The notes under the pieces were generated by a model. The model saw only the letters and a list, made by a program, of their open reading frames with translations, made no database searches and had not been told where the DNA came from. Below, piece after piece: positions 47,251-56,677 of a stretch of 64,000 bases of DNA. Position 1 is the stretch's first letter. Each line of letters starts with the position of its first letter. The stretch comes from Candidatus Zhuqueibacterota bacterium (GTDB taxonomy: Bacteria; Zhuqueibacterota; Zhuqueibacteria; Zhuqueibacterales; Geothermadaptataceae): the NCBI GenBank assembly GCA_030950365.1, contig JAUZRQ010000026.1:1-64000 (forward strand), read 5' to 3'. Position numbers and translations under genes: made by a program.

Positions 47251-49938
47251 CTATTTTGCCAGAACGAGCTTATTCCATACGACGAGTTCGCCCACGGCCA
47301 GCCGGTACGGATACACCCCGCTGGCCACGCGCACGCCTTTTTCATCGGTCCCGTCCCAGCGCACTTTGTATTCGCCCGGATGCAAAGAATCGGCCACAAG
47401 AGTACGCACCTTGCGGCCGGTGGTGTCGAAGATGGTCAGGGTAGTATAAGCGCTGAATGGCACGGAAAAAGCAATGGTGGTGGCCGGATTAAACGGATTC
47501 GGGAAATTCATCAATCGCAGATTTCGGGGCAGAGCAGCGCCTTGAGCGCCCTTCACGCCGGTTACCACGGCGCCAAGCTTGATGGAATAGGTCGCGCTGC
47601 CCCCCGGATTGTGCGTGAACGAAATGGTGCCGTTGGGGCCGGTGACGCCGCTTGCTACGACTGTACCGCCTACCCGCACCGTATATTCACGGTTTTTCTT
47701 CAGTTCGGTGATCAGGTGTTTCACCTGTTTAGCGCTATTCACGGTGTAAGAAAAATCGCCTAAGGGCGTTTCCGCATTGCTGAAAATTACCAGTCGTTCT
47801 TTTTCCATTAAAGCGCCCATCCAGTTTTGGCCGCTCAAACCTTCCACAGAGGCGGGCTCCTCCATAGTATTGGCATCGCCAATTTGCATGACGGTTAGAA
47901 ACTGATTTTCGAATGAACGGTATTGCAATGTGTAGGCGCTGAGCAAATAGGCCGCTTTTTCACTGAAGCCACTGGGGTTGTAATTTAATGGAGTGCCATC
48001 GGCCCATACCCATTCGTAACCCGGTCCACCGAATTTATGCGCAGACACATTTTTCGGAAAAACGGACGTTACGTACATCTGACCGTGAGCCTGATCGATA
48101 CGGTTGACGACTTTGAAAACGCGGCCGGCGCTCACCCAATGCCCGCTTCCCGCCGATTGCCAGGTGTTGTCCACCGCCTGGATGTCCGTCGGCGTGTGCA
48201 GCAGGAAAAACTTTTCTCGATCGGAATCGACCCGGTCCATGACTACCACAAATTCGTGATTGACCGGCCCGCGCAAATAGACCACCGCGCGCCGCGCCAG
48301 CTTGGTTTTGTTGCCATCGCGATAGGCGCGGGTGTAGTTGTAATTCACATAATCGTACAGCCCGGGGCGGTATTCCCGCGCTTCCACCGTGCCGACATGG
48401 TTATTGCGGCCGTCTTCGAAATATTCAGGAAGATCAGCTTTGGTCCCGTCGGAATCGAATTCCACGCTGAGTCGCTGGTCATCGCCCAATCCGAAAATGT
48501 TGTTCTGCGCCATGCCTTTACCACCGCTTCTTACCCTGGGGATGCCATCTCCAGCATTTTTGGAATTGGCCGCACTAATAGCGAGGGGGCCAAAACGGTG
48601 AATATTAATGGCTCCCATTTCTGTCTCATTATGGCCGTTGGAATACCAGAATTTAAAAGCGAAGAATTGGATGAGGGTGGCATCATTAATGCTATGGTCT
48701 GAGCGCATAGCATGGATCTGACCTAGGTGAGCACTTAAAGGAACATTGGCCTCCTCCGGTGATTTGGGAGGTACCTGCCTTGATCCAAAAATGAACTTAA
48801 AGAAGAAGTCGTACAAATAGGGTTCGTAATATTTATATTCATCCACCTCAAGACCATAGGGGCTCTCATGAATAAACCAGGAAGCAAAACCCGCCATATT
48901 CGGGTCCTTATCCACCAGTTTAGCTGCAATCATATTCATCACCGAAGAGACCGTGCGGGATCGCATTTTGATCACGGTGCTGGTATTTTGCTGGGAAAAA
49001 TAATATTCGCCTTTATAGGGCATAGGGATCATGTAATAATAAAAATAATAGGGCGCATATCGAATCCAGGAATTCTGGTAAAAATAATCCGCGTTCATGG
49101 CGCTTTCGGCTGCGGCTGCTAAAAGTAAAATTCCCGTGTAGCCATCCAGACTGTAAGAATCGCCTTCAACCCAATCGCTGGATCCCTCAAAAAGCTTTTC
49201 AGCAACCCCCAGTTGCCGAGTGATAAAAATATCCTGAAAAGAATCCATCATTTCCTGCGCTTTCGTCATGTAGGTCGGCCCCAGATCATTGTCGCCGTAA
49301 AAGCATAAGGCGGCCGAATAGACATGAACATTAGCGGCATAGTGGTTTTCTAATTTAACTTTGTCAGAATCATATTTATTGTCCCACATGGTAATCAAGC
49401 GGTCCACAATGGCGCGTCGTTCTTCAAGAGTTGCAAGGTCGTGGGTCCAATCATAAACCACTTGCAAAGCTAAGGCGCCAAGCCCACCCTTTTTGGTCGT
49501 TAGGTTTTTCCCACCATTATGGGTTTCTTTCCACGTATCAGGTAGGTTTTGGGCAAGATACAATGCGATCTCCAGGGCCTTTTTACCATATTGCACCCGA
49601 CTGTATTGGCCTCCGTTTCCGAGAATGGTTTGAGGATCGATAACATAAAGCAAAGCATAGGATCGGGCCGCCCCGAACATTTCGTTCCATTGCCCCAGAT
49701 CGCCCGATCCAGGCGCAACGGTGTACAGAGCATCCATTTGATTGAGAAAACGCCGAAAGTCATCTGCATAATAAGTTTGAATTTTAGCGCGTAATTTCGG
49801 AATATCCGCTTTCGTAATAAAAATCCTTGGATGGTCCCCATTTGCAATGGCCGATCCGGCAGGCGCCACAAATTTGATATTCGCCGCCGCGCCGGAGGTT
49901 ATACACAACAGCATTCCAAGAAGTAAGTATCGCTTCAT
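47251..49938 (-). CDS. Secreted heparinase II/III-like polysaccharide lyase with FlgD/T9SS-like C-terminal domain
   Basis: 895 aa with a signal peptide (MKRYLLLGMLLCITSGAAAN). After GDHPRIFITKADIPKLRAKI, a start often seen in these lyases, comes an alpha-barrel region (ENHYAANVHVYSAALCFYGD, GDSYSLDGYTGILLLAAAAE). A beta-sandwich region follows (MRSDHSINDATLIQFFAFKF, NEFVVVMDRVDSDREKFFLL). Candidate active-site residues are the Asn-His-Tyr near 200 and Tyr/His residues further on, but this is not certain. From ~805 there is a sorting domain with NFPNPFNP, ending in NKLVLAK. The 5' half is visibly A+T-richer than neighbouring genes, which could reflect transfer. The pair with the beta-helix protein suggests breakdown of a uronic-acid polysaccharide. 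Confidence 0.82.
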   Translation of the reverse strand: MKRYLLLGMLLCITSGAAANIKFVAPAGSAIANGDHPRIFITKADIPKLRAKIQTYYADDFRRFLNQMDALYTVAPGSGDLGQWNEMFGAARSYALLYVIDPQTILGNGGQYSRVQYGKKALEIALYLAQNLPDTWKETHNGGKNLTTKKGGLGALALQVVYDWTHDLATLEERRAIVDRLITMWDNKYDSDKVKLENHYAANVHVYSAALCFYGDNDLGPTYMTKAQEMMDSFQDIFITRQLGVAEKLFEGSSDWVEGDSYSLDGYTGILLLAAAAESAMNADYFYQNSWIRYAPYYFYYYMIPMPYKGEYYFSQQNTSTVIKMRSRTVSSVMNMIAAKLVDKDPNMAGFASWFIHESPYGLEVDEYKYYEPYLYDFFFKFIFGSRQVPPKSPEEANVPLSAHLGQIHAMRSDHSINDATLIQFFAFKFWYSNGHNETEMGAINIHRFGPLAISAANSKNAGDGIPRVRSGGKGMAQNNIFGLGDDQRLSVEFDSDGTKADLPEYFEDGRNNHVGTVEAREYRPGLYDYVNYNYTRAYRDGNKTKLARRAVVYLRGPVNHEFVVVMDRVDSDREKFFLLHTPTDIQAVDNTWQSAGSGHWVSAGRVFKVVNRIDQAHGQMYVTSVFPKNVSAHKFGGPGYEWVWADGTPLNYNPSGFSEKAAYLLSAYTLQYRSFENQFLTVMQIGDANTMEEPASVEGLSGQNWMGALMEKERLVIFSNAETPLGDFSYTVNSAKQVKHLITELKKNREYTVRVGGTVVASGVTGPNGTISFTHNPGGSATYSIKLGAVVTGVKGAQGAALPRNLRLMNFPNPFNPATTIAFSVPFSAYTTLTIFDTTGRKVRTLVADSLHPGEYKVRWDGTDEKGVRVASGVYPYRLAVGELVVWNKLVLAK

Positions 49939-50328
49939 AGGACTCCCTTTGCAAATATGATAAGATTTTTTACGTTTTCGTATTTCAATTGTGTCAATCC
50001 TGCCAGTCTCTTCTGGCTAATGATTTTCTAAGTTGTTATTTTTTATACCCATACAGACAACGATGCCCTGTCCACGGAACGATTTCGCAAATGTTGATTC
50101 TTAGTATTGCGAAATTCATACCAAATGGCAGGGCAGTCCAAAATTATTGCATTTGGAAATGCTCCCTTGTCTAAAGGGAGCCACGGCGACATGTCGATTC
50201 TTTCAATTATATAAAAAGTACCGGCGATGGTGCATAACTGCGCATGTCGGAGCATTGCTTTTTGGGGAAAAGGTTGAAATGAGGTCGAATGTCAGGAAGG
50301 AACCGATGGGGCGGATGAAGCAAACCCA
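49939..50328. other. Gap between glgB and the lyase operon
   Basis: No gene. A small hairpin, GCTCCCTT-GTC-TAAAGGGAGC (about 50160-50180), is visible. The left end is the A+T-rich leader of the heparinase-like gene. Confidence 0.4.
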
Positions 50329-52602
50329 TCAGGGCAGGTCGGCCCGTTTCAAATAGATAGCCGCCAGCGGCGGAAGTACCAGGCTCAGCGAATGTTCGAA
50401 ACCGTGCCAGGGGATGGATTCGGCGTACTTTCCGCCGTAATTGCCGAGATTGCTGCCGCCGTACAGGTTGGAATCGCTGTTGAGGATTTCTTTGTAAAAG
50501 CCGGGACGAGGAACGCCAATGCGGTAATCGTAGCGCGGAACCGGCGTGAAGTTGCACACCACCACGATTTCGTCGTCGGGATTCGCGCCGCGGCGGATAA
50601 ACGAGATAACGCTGTTTTCGCTGTCCAGAAAATCGATCCACTGGAAACCTTCGGGCACGAAATCTTTTCGCCACAGCGCCGGCGTCTGCTGATACAGGTG
50701 GTTCAAATCGCGCATGAACTGCTGCAACTGACGGTGGGAATCCCATTGCAGCAAGTGCCAGTCCAGACTTTTGCTGTGGTTCCACTCTTCCCACACGCCG
50801 ATGTCGTTGCCCATGAACAGCAGCTTTTTGCCGGGATGCGCATACATGAACGCGTAGGCCAGCCGCAGGTTGGCGAATTTCTGCCAGAGATCGCCAGGCA
50901 TTTTGTCCAGCATGGAGCGCTTGCCATGCACCACCTCGTCGTGCGACAGCACCAGAATGAAATTTTCGGTAAAAGCGTAAATCAGCCCGAAGGTCAGGTC
51001 GTTGTGGTGATATTTGCGGTGGATGGGGTCCTTTTCGATGTAACGCAGAAAGTCGTTCATCCAGCCCATGTTCCACTTGAAGCCGAAGCCGAGCCCACCG
51101 AGATAGGTGGGACGCGATACTCCCGGCCAGGCAGTGGATTCCTCGGCGATCATCATCACATCCGGATGCTGGGCATACACGGTTTCGTTCAGACGCCGCA
51201 GAAAGTCGATGGCTTCCAGGTTTTCGCGGCCTCCAAACTCATTCGGTAACCATTCGCCTTCCTTGCGCGAGTAATCCAGATACAGCATCGAGGCCACGGC
51301 ATCCACGCGCAGGCCATCGACATGGAATTCATCCAGCCAGTACAGGGCGTTCGAAATCAGGAAGTTGCGCACTTCATTGCGACCATAATTGAAAATCAGG
51401 GTGCCCCAGTCCGGATGCTCGCCCTTGCGCGGATCAGCGTGCTCATACAAGTGCGTGCCATCGAACCAGCGTAGGGCAAAATCGTCTTTGGGGAAGTGCG
51501 CCGGCACCCAGTCGAGGATCACGCCGATATCGTGCTGGTGCAGATAATCCACAAAATATTTGAAATCGTCCGGAGCGCCGTAGCGGCTGGTGGCGGCGTA
51601 ATAACCGGTGGTTTGATAGCCCCAGGAGCCGTCAAACGGATGCTCGGTGATCGGCAGCAGCTCTACGTGGGTGTACCCCATATCCTTGACGTAATCCACA
51701 AGCTGATGCGCCAGCTCACGGTAGGTCAGCGGCCGGTTATTTTCCTCGGGAACACGCTTCCACGAGCCCAGGTGCACTTCGTAAATAGCGATCGGGCTTT
51801 CGAGGCCGTTGTGGGCGTGCCGTTTTTGCATCCACTCATTGTCGTTCCAGGAAAAGCGCATTTCGTTGTACACGATGGACGCATTCGCCGGCCGGAGCTC
51901 GGTCTGAAAGCCCACCGGATCGGTTTTGATGCGCAGGTCGCCGCTGCGGGTTTTGATCTCGAATTTGTACAGTTCACCTTCGTCCAGCTCGGGGATGAAC
52001 ATTTCCCACACGCCGGCGCCGGGATGCACCCGCATGCAGTGCCGCCGGCCGTCCCAGGCGTTGAAATTGCCCACCACGCTCACACGCACCGCATTCGGCG
52101 CCCATACGGCGAAATTGACGCCTTTGACGCCGTCCACCTCGCGCAGATGCGCGCCCAGTTTTTCGTACATTTTCAAATAATTGCCCTCGCCGAACAGGTG
52201 CAGATCGAATTCGGTGAGCAGCGGCGGAAAAATGTAAGGGTCGATGAATTCCCACGCGTTGCCGGCGTAATCCACCGCGCGGAGGCGGTAGCGGAAGGAG
52301 CGGCTCCGCGGCCGGACCAGCGTTTCAAAAAAGCCGTCGCCGTGGATGCGCTGCATCGGCACGGGTTTGCCAGGGCCCCGGCCGGTCATTGGCACGACGA
52401 ACATCTCTTTGGCCGTGGGCACGAAGGCGCGCACCGCCATGACCGGGCGCTCGCCGTCGGTCACGGGATGCAGCCCCAGAACGGTGTGGGGATCATAATG
52501 AGCGGCATGAACGATTTTTAAGATGTCTTCCTGGGGAACCGTGGGGAAATCGGGTTTGAATTGGTCCTGTCTGGTTTTGCGTGCCCGCGATGGTCCTGCC
52601 AT
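50329..52602 (-). CDS. glgB: 1,4-alpha-glucan branching enzyme
   Basis: 757 aa. It makes alpha-1,6 branches in glycogen. Two N-terminal CBM48-type domains ([12 protein letters not shown] near 35; [20 protein letters not shown] near 160) precede the GH13 barrel. The catalytic Asp is in [20 protein letters not shown] and the acid Glu in [20 protein letters not shown]; the third acid is in [20 protein letters not shown]. The C-terminal beta domain is complete ([13 protein letters not shown]). It follows clpS by 9 nt, so the two are in one message. No glycogen synthase or ADP-glucose pyrophosphorylase gene lies in the window. Confidence 0.97.
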   Translation of the reverse strand: MAGPSRARKTRQDQFKPDFPTVPQEDILKIVHAAHYDPHTVLGLHPVTDGERPVMAVRAFVPTAKEMFVVPMTGRGPGKPVPMQRIHGDGFFETLVRPRSRSFRYRLRAVDYAGNAWEFIDPYIFPPLLTEFDLHLFGEGNYLKMYEKLGAHLREVDGVKGVNFAVWAPNAVRVSVVGNFNAWDGRRHCMRVHPGAGVWEMFIPELDEGELYKFEIKTRSGDLRIKTDPVGFQTELRPANASIVYNEMRFSWNDNEWMQKRHAHNGLESPIAIYEVHLGSWKRVPEENNRPLTYRELAHQLVDYVKDMGYTHVELLPITEHPFDGSWGYQTTGYYAATSRYGAPDDFKYFVDYLHQHDIGVILDWVPAHFPKDDFALRWFDGTHLYEHADPRKGEHPDWGTLIFNYGRNEVRNFLISNALYWLDEFHVDGLRVDAVASMLYLDYSRKEGEWLPNEFGGRENLEAIDFLRRLNETVYAQHPDVMMIAEESTAWPGVSRPTYLGGLGFGFKWNMGWMNDFLRYIEKDPIHRKYHHNDLTFGLIYAFTENFILVLSHDEVVHGKRSMLDKMPGDLWQKFANLRLAYAFMYAHPGKKLLFMGNDIGVWEEWNHSKSLDWHLLQWDSHRQLQQFMRDLNHLYQQTPALWRKDFVPEGFQWIDFLDSENSVISFIRRGANPDDEIVVVCNFTPVPRYDYRIGVPRPGFYKEILNSDSNLYGGSNLGNYGGKYAESIPWHGFEHSLSLVLPPLAAIYLKRADLP

Positions 52603-52611
52603 GGAAATCGG

Positions 52612-52950
52612 TTACTCCTCTTCGTCTTCGGCCGGCTCGATGGTCGCGCTCATAGAGCCTTTGCAATGCGGAATGCGCCAGTCGGCGCCGTAGGCGTGGA
52701 TTTGATCGCGCTTGAGTTCGGCCCGCTCTTTGGATGTGGTATCGACGATCACGCGGCCGTAAGTGTCCACTTCCACCGCCATGCGGTAGGCCGTTTCCTG
52801 ACTGTGGCCGAACAGCTTCATGAGCATCTCAATCACATAATCATACGTATGGTCATTATCATCCCAGAGAATCACATGGTATCGGGGAATATGCACAACG
52901 CGCGTTCGTTTGTCGGTATCCTGTCGAATGTCGGGTGTCGCATTAGCCAT
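52612..52950 (-). CDS. clpS: ClpS, ATP-dependent Clp protease adaptor
   Basis: 112 aa from the ATG at 52950 (GGGGAG 8 nt upstream). The core matches ClpS: RYHVILWDDNDHTYDYVIEM, LFGHSQETAYRMAVEVDTYG, then ELKRDQIHAYG. ClpS delivers N-end-rule substrates to the ClpAP or ClpCP protease; Asp34-Asp35 in DDNDHT belong to the substrate pocket. The C-terminal extension after QIHAYGADWRI is longer than usual and ends in an acidic tail (EPAEDEEE). ClpS is normally encoded before clpA; here the downstream gene is glgB, 9 nt away. Confidence 0.92.
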   Translation of the reverse strand: MANATPDIRQDTDKRTRVVHIPRYHVILWDDNDHTYDYVIEMLMKLFGHSQETAYRMAVEVDTYGRVIVDTTSKERAELKRDQIHAYGADWRIPHCKGSMSATIEPAEDEEE

Positions 52951-53001
52951 CTGCGTCACTCCCCTGTGTTGCGTCAACCATACGTCATTTTTTTATCGCT
53001 A

Positions 53002-53031
53002 AATATACTGATAAAGGCTTCTGAAAATCAA
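53002..53031 (-). promoter_or_regulatory. Possible sigma-70-type promoter for clpS-glgB
   Basis: On the minus strand TTGATT (53026-53031) and TATATT (53002-53007) are 18 bp apart, about 50 nt before the clpS start. Confidence 0.45.
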
Positions 53032-53078
53032 GCCTTCAAGCGGTTTTTGCGAAAAATTTTCAGCGCGAGCTTCGCATT

Positions 53079-53342
53079 TGTAACACAAGCATCCTTGTTT
53101 GTGCATGCTGGCATATGCGAATTGCCAGGCGGTCAAATTGGATCAGCACGGCGGGGATGACAAACTGGAAGCTTGTGCTCCAGCTTCTATTGATCGCGCG
53201 TATTTGGTTTACCTGCATGAATTAAGTTGGGCCTCCTGTAGCATGAGCATCCTTGCTTGTGAATTCTGGCAAATGTGCATTGCCAGGGAGCCAAATTAAT
53301 TCAGCAGACCGGGAATAACAAGCTGGAAGCTTATGTTGCAGG
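53079..53342. repeat. Two tandem copies of composite repeat A-B
   Basis: Copy 1 (53079-53185) and copy 2 (53237-53342) align over about 105 bp with roughly three quarters identity. Each starts with an A-type palindrome (CAAGCATCCTTGTTTGTG / GAGCATCCTTGCTTGTG), passes through CTGGCA...ATTGCCAG and CAAATT, and ends with a B-type palindrome (ACAAACTGGAAGCTTGTG / ACAAGCTGGAAGCTTATG). Separate A and B elements occur in the 58.8-60.0 kb island. Confidence 0.7.
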
Positions 53343-53579
53343 CTACGACCTGTCCCCCCTGAACAGCCATTTCCGCGCGTCATTCACGATAAAAAACAAT
53401 AAAACCGCCCACGGCGCGCCGTGCTGTAAGGTATCCCACCAGTCGATGAGGCTCATGCCCTTTGCGCCGCCGGCAATCCAGCGCAGCTTGCCCACAATGT
53501 GCGGCTCCGGAAAATAGGGCGCCAGTCCCAGCGTCAAACAGGCGAATAAAGTAAGCATGTATTTTTTTACAAGTTCCAT
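53343..53579 (-). CDS. Small membrane-associated hypothetical protein
   Basis: 78 aa from the ATG at 53579. Two hydrophobic segments (YMLTLFACLTLGLAPYF near the start; WAVLLFFIVNDARKWLF at the end) flank a middle with GKLRWIAGGAKGMSLIDWWD. The start overlaps the end of the TSUP permease gene by 13 nt, so they are co-transcribed. It may be an accessory subunit of that permease. No known family name. Confidence 0.65.
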   Translation of the reverse strand: MELVKKYMLTLFACLTLGLAPYFPEPHIVGKLRWIAGGAKGMSLIDWWDTLQHGAPWAVLLFFIVNDARKWLFRGDRS

Positions 53580-54322
53580 GTGTCCCATACCAGTTTGACT
53601 GCAAAAAGAATCACCATAGCAATGACGAATCCTTTTACCCATTCGTGTCCTTTTTTCACCGCCACCCGCGTGCCGATGAAACCGCCCAGCGCGCTACCCA
53701 GACCCAGGGCGAGGCCGTAGGCGAAGTTTACCTGCCCGTGCCAGATAAAAATCCCCAGCGCCAGGATCGTGAATACAAACACTACCAGGATTTTAATGGC
53801 ATTCACCGTCACCATGTCGAAGCCGCTGATGAGCAGCACCGTGATCAGCAAAAAGCCAATGCCGGCCTGGATGAAGCCGCCGTAGAGTCCGATGAAAAAA
53901 AACGCCAGCAAAAACAGCCCGGTTTTCACCGCGCGCGGCAGCGGAAGCTGCAAATTCCAGCGGTGCGCCGGATCGAGCCATATCAGAAACGTGATGCCCA
54001 CCATGATAGCGGCGAGCATTGGTTTGAACAGGTGATCCGGGATGTTGACGGCCAGGGTGGCGCCGATATAGGTACCGAGTAAAGCCGGAGGCACTGCAAG
54101 CAGGCTCGGGCGCCATGGAAATATATTGAGCTGACGGTAGCTCATAATCGCGGCGAGATTCTGAATAAGAATGGCGACGCGATTGGTGCCGTTGGCCATC
54201 GAGCCCGGCAGGCCGAGAAAAATCAGCAGCGGCAGGGTGATGAGCGAGCCGCCGCCCGCGAGGATATTGATAAATCCCGTCAAAATACCTATGACAAACA
54301 GCAACAATAACTTGAATTCCAT
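53567..54322 (-). CDS. TSUP (TauE/SafE) family permease
   Basis: 251 aa, eight or so membrane helices. It opens with the family motif GFINILAGGGSLITLPLLIF, and a second related motif occurs in the other half (GLALGLGSALGGFIGTRVAV), as expected from the internal duplication of this family. Members move sulfite, sulfonates or related anions across the inner membrane; the substrate here is unknown. The downstream 78-aa gene overlaps its end. Confidence 0.92.
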   Translation of the reverse strand: MEFKLLLLFVIGILTGFINILAGGGSLITLPLLIFLGLPGSMANGTNRVAILIQNLAAIMSYRQLNIFPWRPSLLAVPPALLGTYIGATLAVNIPDHLFKPMLAAIMVGITFLIWLDPAHRWNLQLPLPRAVKTGLFLLAFFFIGLYGGFIQAGIGFLLITVLLISGFDMVTVNAIKILVVFVFTILALGIFIWHGQVNFAYGLALGLGSALGGFIGTRVAVKKGHEWVKGFVIAMVILFAVKLVWDTWNL

Positions 54323-54487
54323 GGTAATCTAAAAATCCCGTCTCCTTGTGGTTTGGATGCCAGGGCCACGCAAAATGGCCGGAATTTTTTGCTGGAATGT
54401 AGGACGTGAAGCGGACGGTTTTGTTTAAATATGGAGAACGGTTCCTGATCAGCCGAAGTCATCAACTGCCGATGCAAAGACGTACAG

Positions 54488-54518
54488 GACACCAGGCACC
54501 GTCAAGGCGCCTGGTGTC
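54488..54518. repeat. Hairpin with CACCAGGC arms
   Basis: GACACCAGGC (54488-54497) and GCCTGGTGTC (54509-54518) form a perfect 10-bp stem with an 11-nt loop. The left arm recurs at about 37026. It lies between hflC and the TSUP gene, both minus, and has no T run, so a terminator role is doubtful. Confidence 0.6.
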
Positions 54519-54545
54519 TGTACCGGGTACAATGCCCGACACCGC

Positions 54546-55490
54546 TCACTGCTGCCGCGTCTTGCGCAGATACTTCAGAAAATCCGAATCCGTCTTCAAA
54601 AAGATGACGCTGTTTTGCTTGAGCGTTTCTTTGTACGTCTTCAGCGTCTGCATGAAAGCATAAAATTCCGGATCGCGGTTGAAGGCATCCGCATAAATCT
54701 TGGCGGCTCTGGCGTCGGCTGCACCCATAATTTCCTGCGCGCGGCGGTAGGCCTCGGACTGAATGCGTTGCAGGTCTTTGGACCGCATGCCTTCGATTTT
54801 GGCGCGCTCGCCCTGGCCTTCCGAGCGGTATTTCTCGGCGATCCGCTTGCGCTCAGAAATCATGCGCTCGTACACTTTCTTGCGCACGTCCTCGATGTAG
54901 TTGATGCGCTTGATCTGCACATCCACCAGCTCGATGCCGTATTGCGGCACGATCTCCCGCGCCTTTTCCAGGATTTGGCGAGTGATGATCATCCGTCCTT
55001 TTTCTACCGGTGCAACATCAGTGATCTCCACCAGATCTTCTTCGCCTTCGCCCATGGCGAACATCTTGCGGTTGGTGTTGCGCACCAGTTCAATCAGATC
55101 ATGCTGCGTGACCAGATCACGGGTCACGCCGTCGAGAATATCATCCAGGCGGGTCTGGGCGTTGAGCTCGTTGTTGACCGACTGGTAAAATTTTAACGGA
55201 TCCGTGATGCGCCAGCGCGCAAAGGTGTTCACCCAGATGTATTTTTTGTCCGCGGTGGGAATCTGGTTGGGGTCGCCGTCCCATTCCAGCAATTGTTTCG
55301 GGAAGAAGGTGACTTTCTGAATGAACGGCAATTTGAAATGCAGTCCGGCATCTTGAATGGCGCCGCCCACTGGCTCGCCAAATTGCGTAATGATGCATTG
55401 TTCGGTCTCATCTACGATGTAAATCGACGAGCTGAGCACAATGATCGCAAGAATGGCGATGACGAGTGTAATGATGGTTCCCGTTTTCAT
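54546..55490 (-). CDS. hflC: HflC, membrane protease modulator
   Basis: 314 aa. One N-terminal membrane helix (TIITLVIAILAIIVLSSSIY) is followed by a stomatin/prohibitin (SPFH) domain: TEQCIITQFGEPVGG, FARWRITDPLKFYQSV, VDVQIKRINYIEDVRKKVYE and a coiled part RKRIAEKYRSEGQGERAKIE. HflC and HflK form a large ring around the FtsH protease and restrain its activity. The ATG overlaps the stop of hflK (ATGA), the standard hflKC order. ftsH is not in the window. Confidence 0.95.
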   Translation of the reverse strand: MKTGTIITLVIAILAIIVLSSSIYIVDETEQCIITQFGEPVGGAIQDAGLHFKLPFIQKVTFFPKQLLEWDGDPNQIPTADKKYIWVNTFARWRITDPLKFYQSVNNELNAQTRLDDILDGVTRDLVTQHDLIELVRNTNRKMFAMGEGEEDLVEITDVAPVEKGRMIITRQILEKAREIVPQYGIELVDVQIKRINYIEDVRKKVYERMISERKRIAEKYRSEGQGERAKIEGMRSKDLQRIQSEAYRRAQEIMGAADARAAKIYADAFNRDPEFYAFMQTLKTYKETLKQNSVIFLKTDSDFLKYLRKTRQQ

Positions 55491-56479
55491 TGTTTCACCC
55501 CCTTTGCCTCGTTACCCAGTTGCAGCAACGGAACGAGTCCCTGCATATTTTGATCGATGACATAGATCTGCTTCACCGAGGGCAGCACGTCCATCAGAGT
55601 TTCGAGGTACATCCGCTCGCGCGTTACCTTCTTGGCTCGCGTGTATTCCTTCCACAGGGCAATGAACCGCTCGGCATCGCCCTGAGCGCGGTTGACGCGA
55701 TCGATCGCATAACCTTCGGCCTCGCTGATGCGCTGCTGGGCGCGGCCTCGCGCCTGCGGAATCACCTTGTTGTAGGCCTCCCAGGCCTCGTTGATGATGC
55801 GCTCCTTTTCCTGTTTGGCCTCGTTCACTTCGTTGAAGGCCGGTTGCACCGGCTCCGGCGGATTCACATCCTGCAGGTTCACAGTGATCACATGCACGCC
55901 CACCTGGTATTCATCCAGCTTTCGCTGAATGTAGTCGCGAGCCAGGATGGAAATATCCTGCCGGTTGGTGATGATTACCTCATCCACGCTATGATCGCCG
56001 ACCACGGTTCGCATGGCCGCCTCGGATATGTCGCGCAGGGTTTTGCGGATGTTGCGCACTTTGAAAAGGTATTTTGCCGGATCCTTGATGCGGTACTGCA
56101 CAACCCATTCGACCACCGCCGAGTTGAGGTCGCCGGTGAGCATGAGCGACTCGTCTTCAAACGATCGGTTGGCATACGTGGTGCGGATGCCGGGCCGCAG
56201 GGTGCGAAATCCAAACTCTTCCTTGAAAACGCGTTTGACTTTGACTTTTTTGACCGTCTCGATCCCGAACGGGATCTTGAAGTGCAATCCTGGCATGGTT
56301 GTGCCCACGTATTTCCCAAACCGTTGCACCACGCCGACTTCATCGGCGTCAACGGTATAAAAGGTGGAGAACACAAACCATAGGCCGATGATCACGATGG
56401 CGCCAATGGTGGCCCAGCGAATGTACAGGGCTGGATCATCCAGTGGCCCCGGGCCGTGGCGCGTTGGCCGTTGTATCAT
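55487..56479 (-). CDS. hflK: HflK, FtsH protease modulator
   Basis: 330 aa with GGAGG 8 nt before the ATG. A short cytosolic start, one membrane helix (IGAIVIIGLWFVFSTFY) and the SPFH domain are visible (VDADEVGVVQRFGKYVGTTM, VVEWVVQYRIKDPAKYLFKV, VHVITVNLQDVNPPEPVQPA), followed by the helical region FNEVNEAKQEKERIINEAWE typical of HflK. The glycine-rich N-terminal segment of the enterobacterial protein is missing, as in many non-proteobacteria. First gene of the hflKC pair. Confidence 0.95.
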   Translation of the reverse strand: MIQRPTRHGPGPLDDPALYIRWATIGAIVIIGLWFVFSTFYTVDADEVGVVQRFGKYVGTTMPGLHFKIPFGIETVKKVKVKRVFKEEFGFRTLRPGIRTTYANRSFEDESLMLTGDLNSAVVEWVVQYRIKDPAKYLFKVRNIRKTLRDISEAAMRTVVGDHSVDEVIITNRQDISILARDYIQRKLDEYQVGVHVITVNLQDVNPPEPVQPAFNEVNEAKQEKERIINEAWEAYNKVIPQARGRAQQRISEAEGYAIDRVNRAQGDAERFIALWKEYTRAKKVTRERMYLETLMDVLPSVKQIYVIDQNMQGLVPLLQLGNEAKGVKQ

Positions 56480-56677
56480 GTCCTACCTCCAGAATGAAAT
56501 GTTTATGAAGGATGATAATTGGTTTTGGTGTCAGGAGATGGCTCGACGTCTCAAGGTAACAAAATCTGCGGACTTTATAAAGAGAATTCGCGCTGAAAGC
56601 GCAATTAAGTGAGGGGCTTCAAGAACTGACGGGGCCGGCCGGGCATTTTATACCGGTACCGGCGCATTGATCCCCAT

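Noticed and set aside
56503-56612. Short plus-strand frame upstream of hflK
   Set aside because: Only about 37 codons, no clear ribosome site or family; it probably lies in the hflK leader region.
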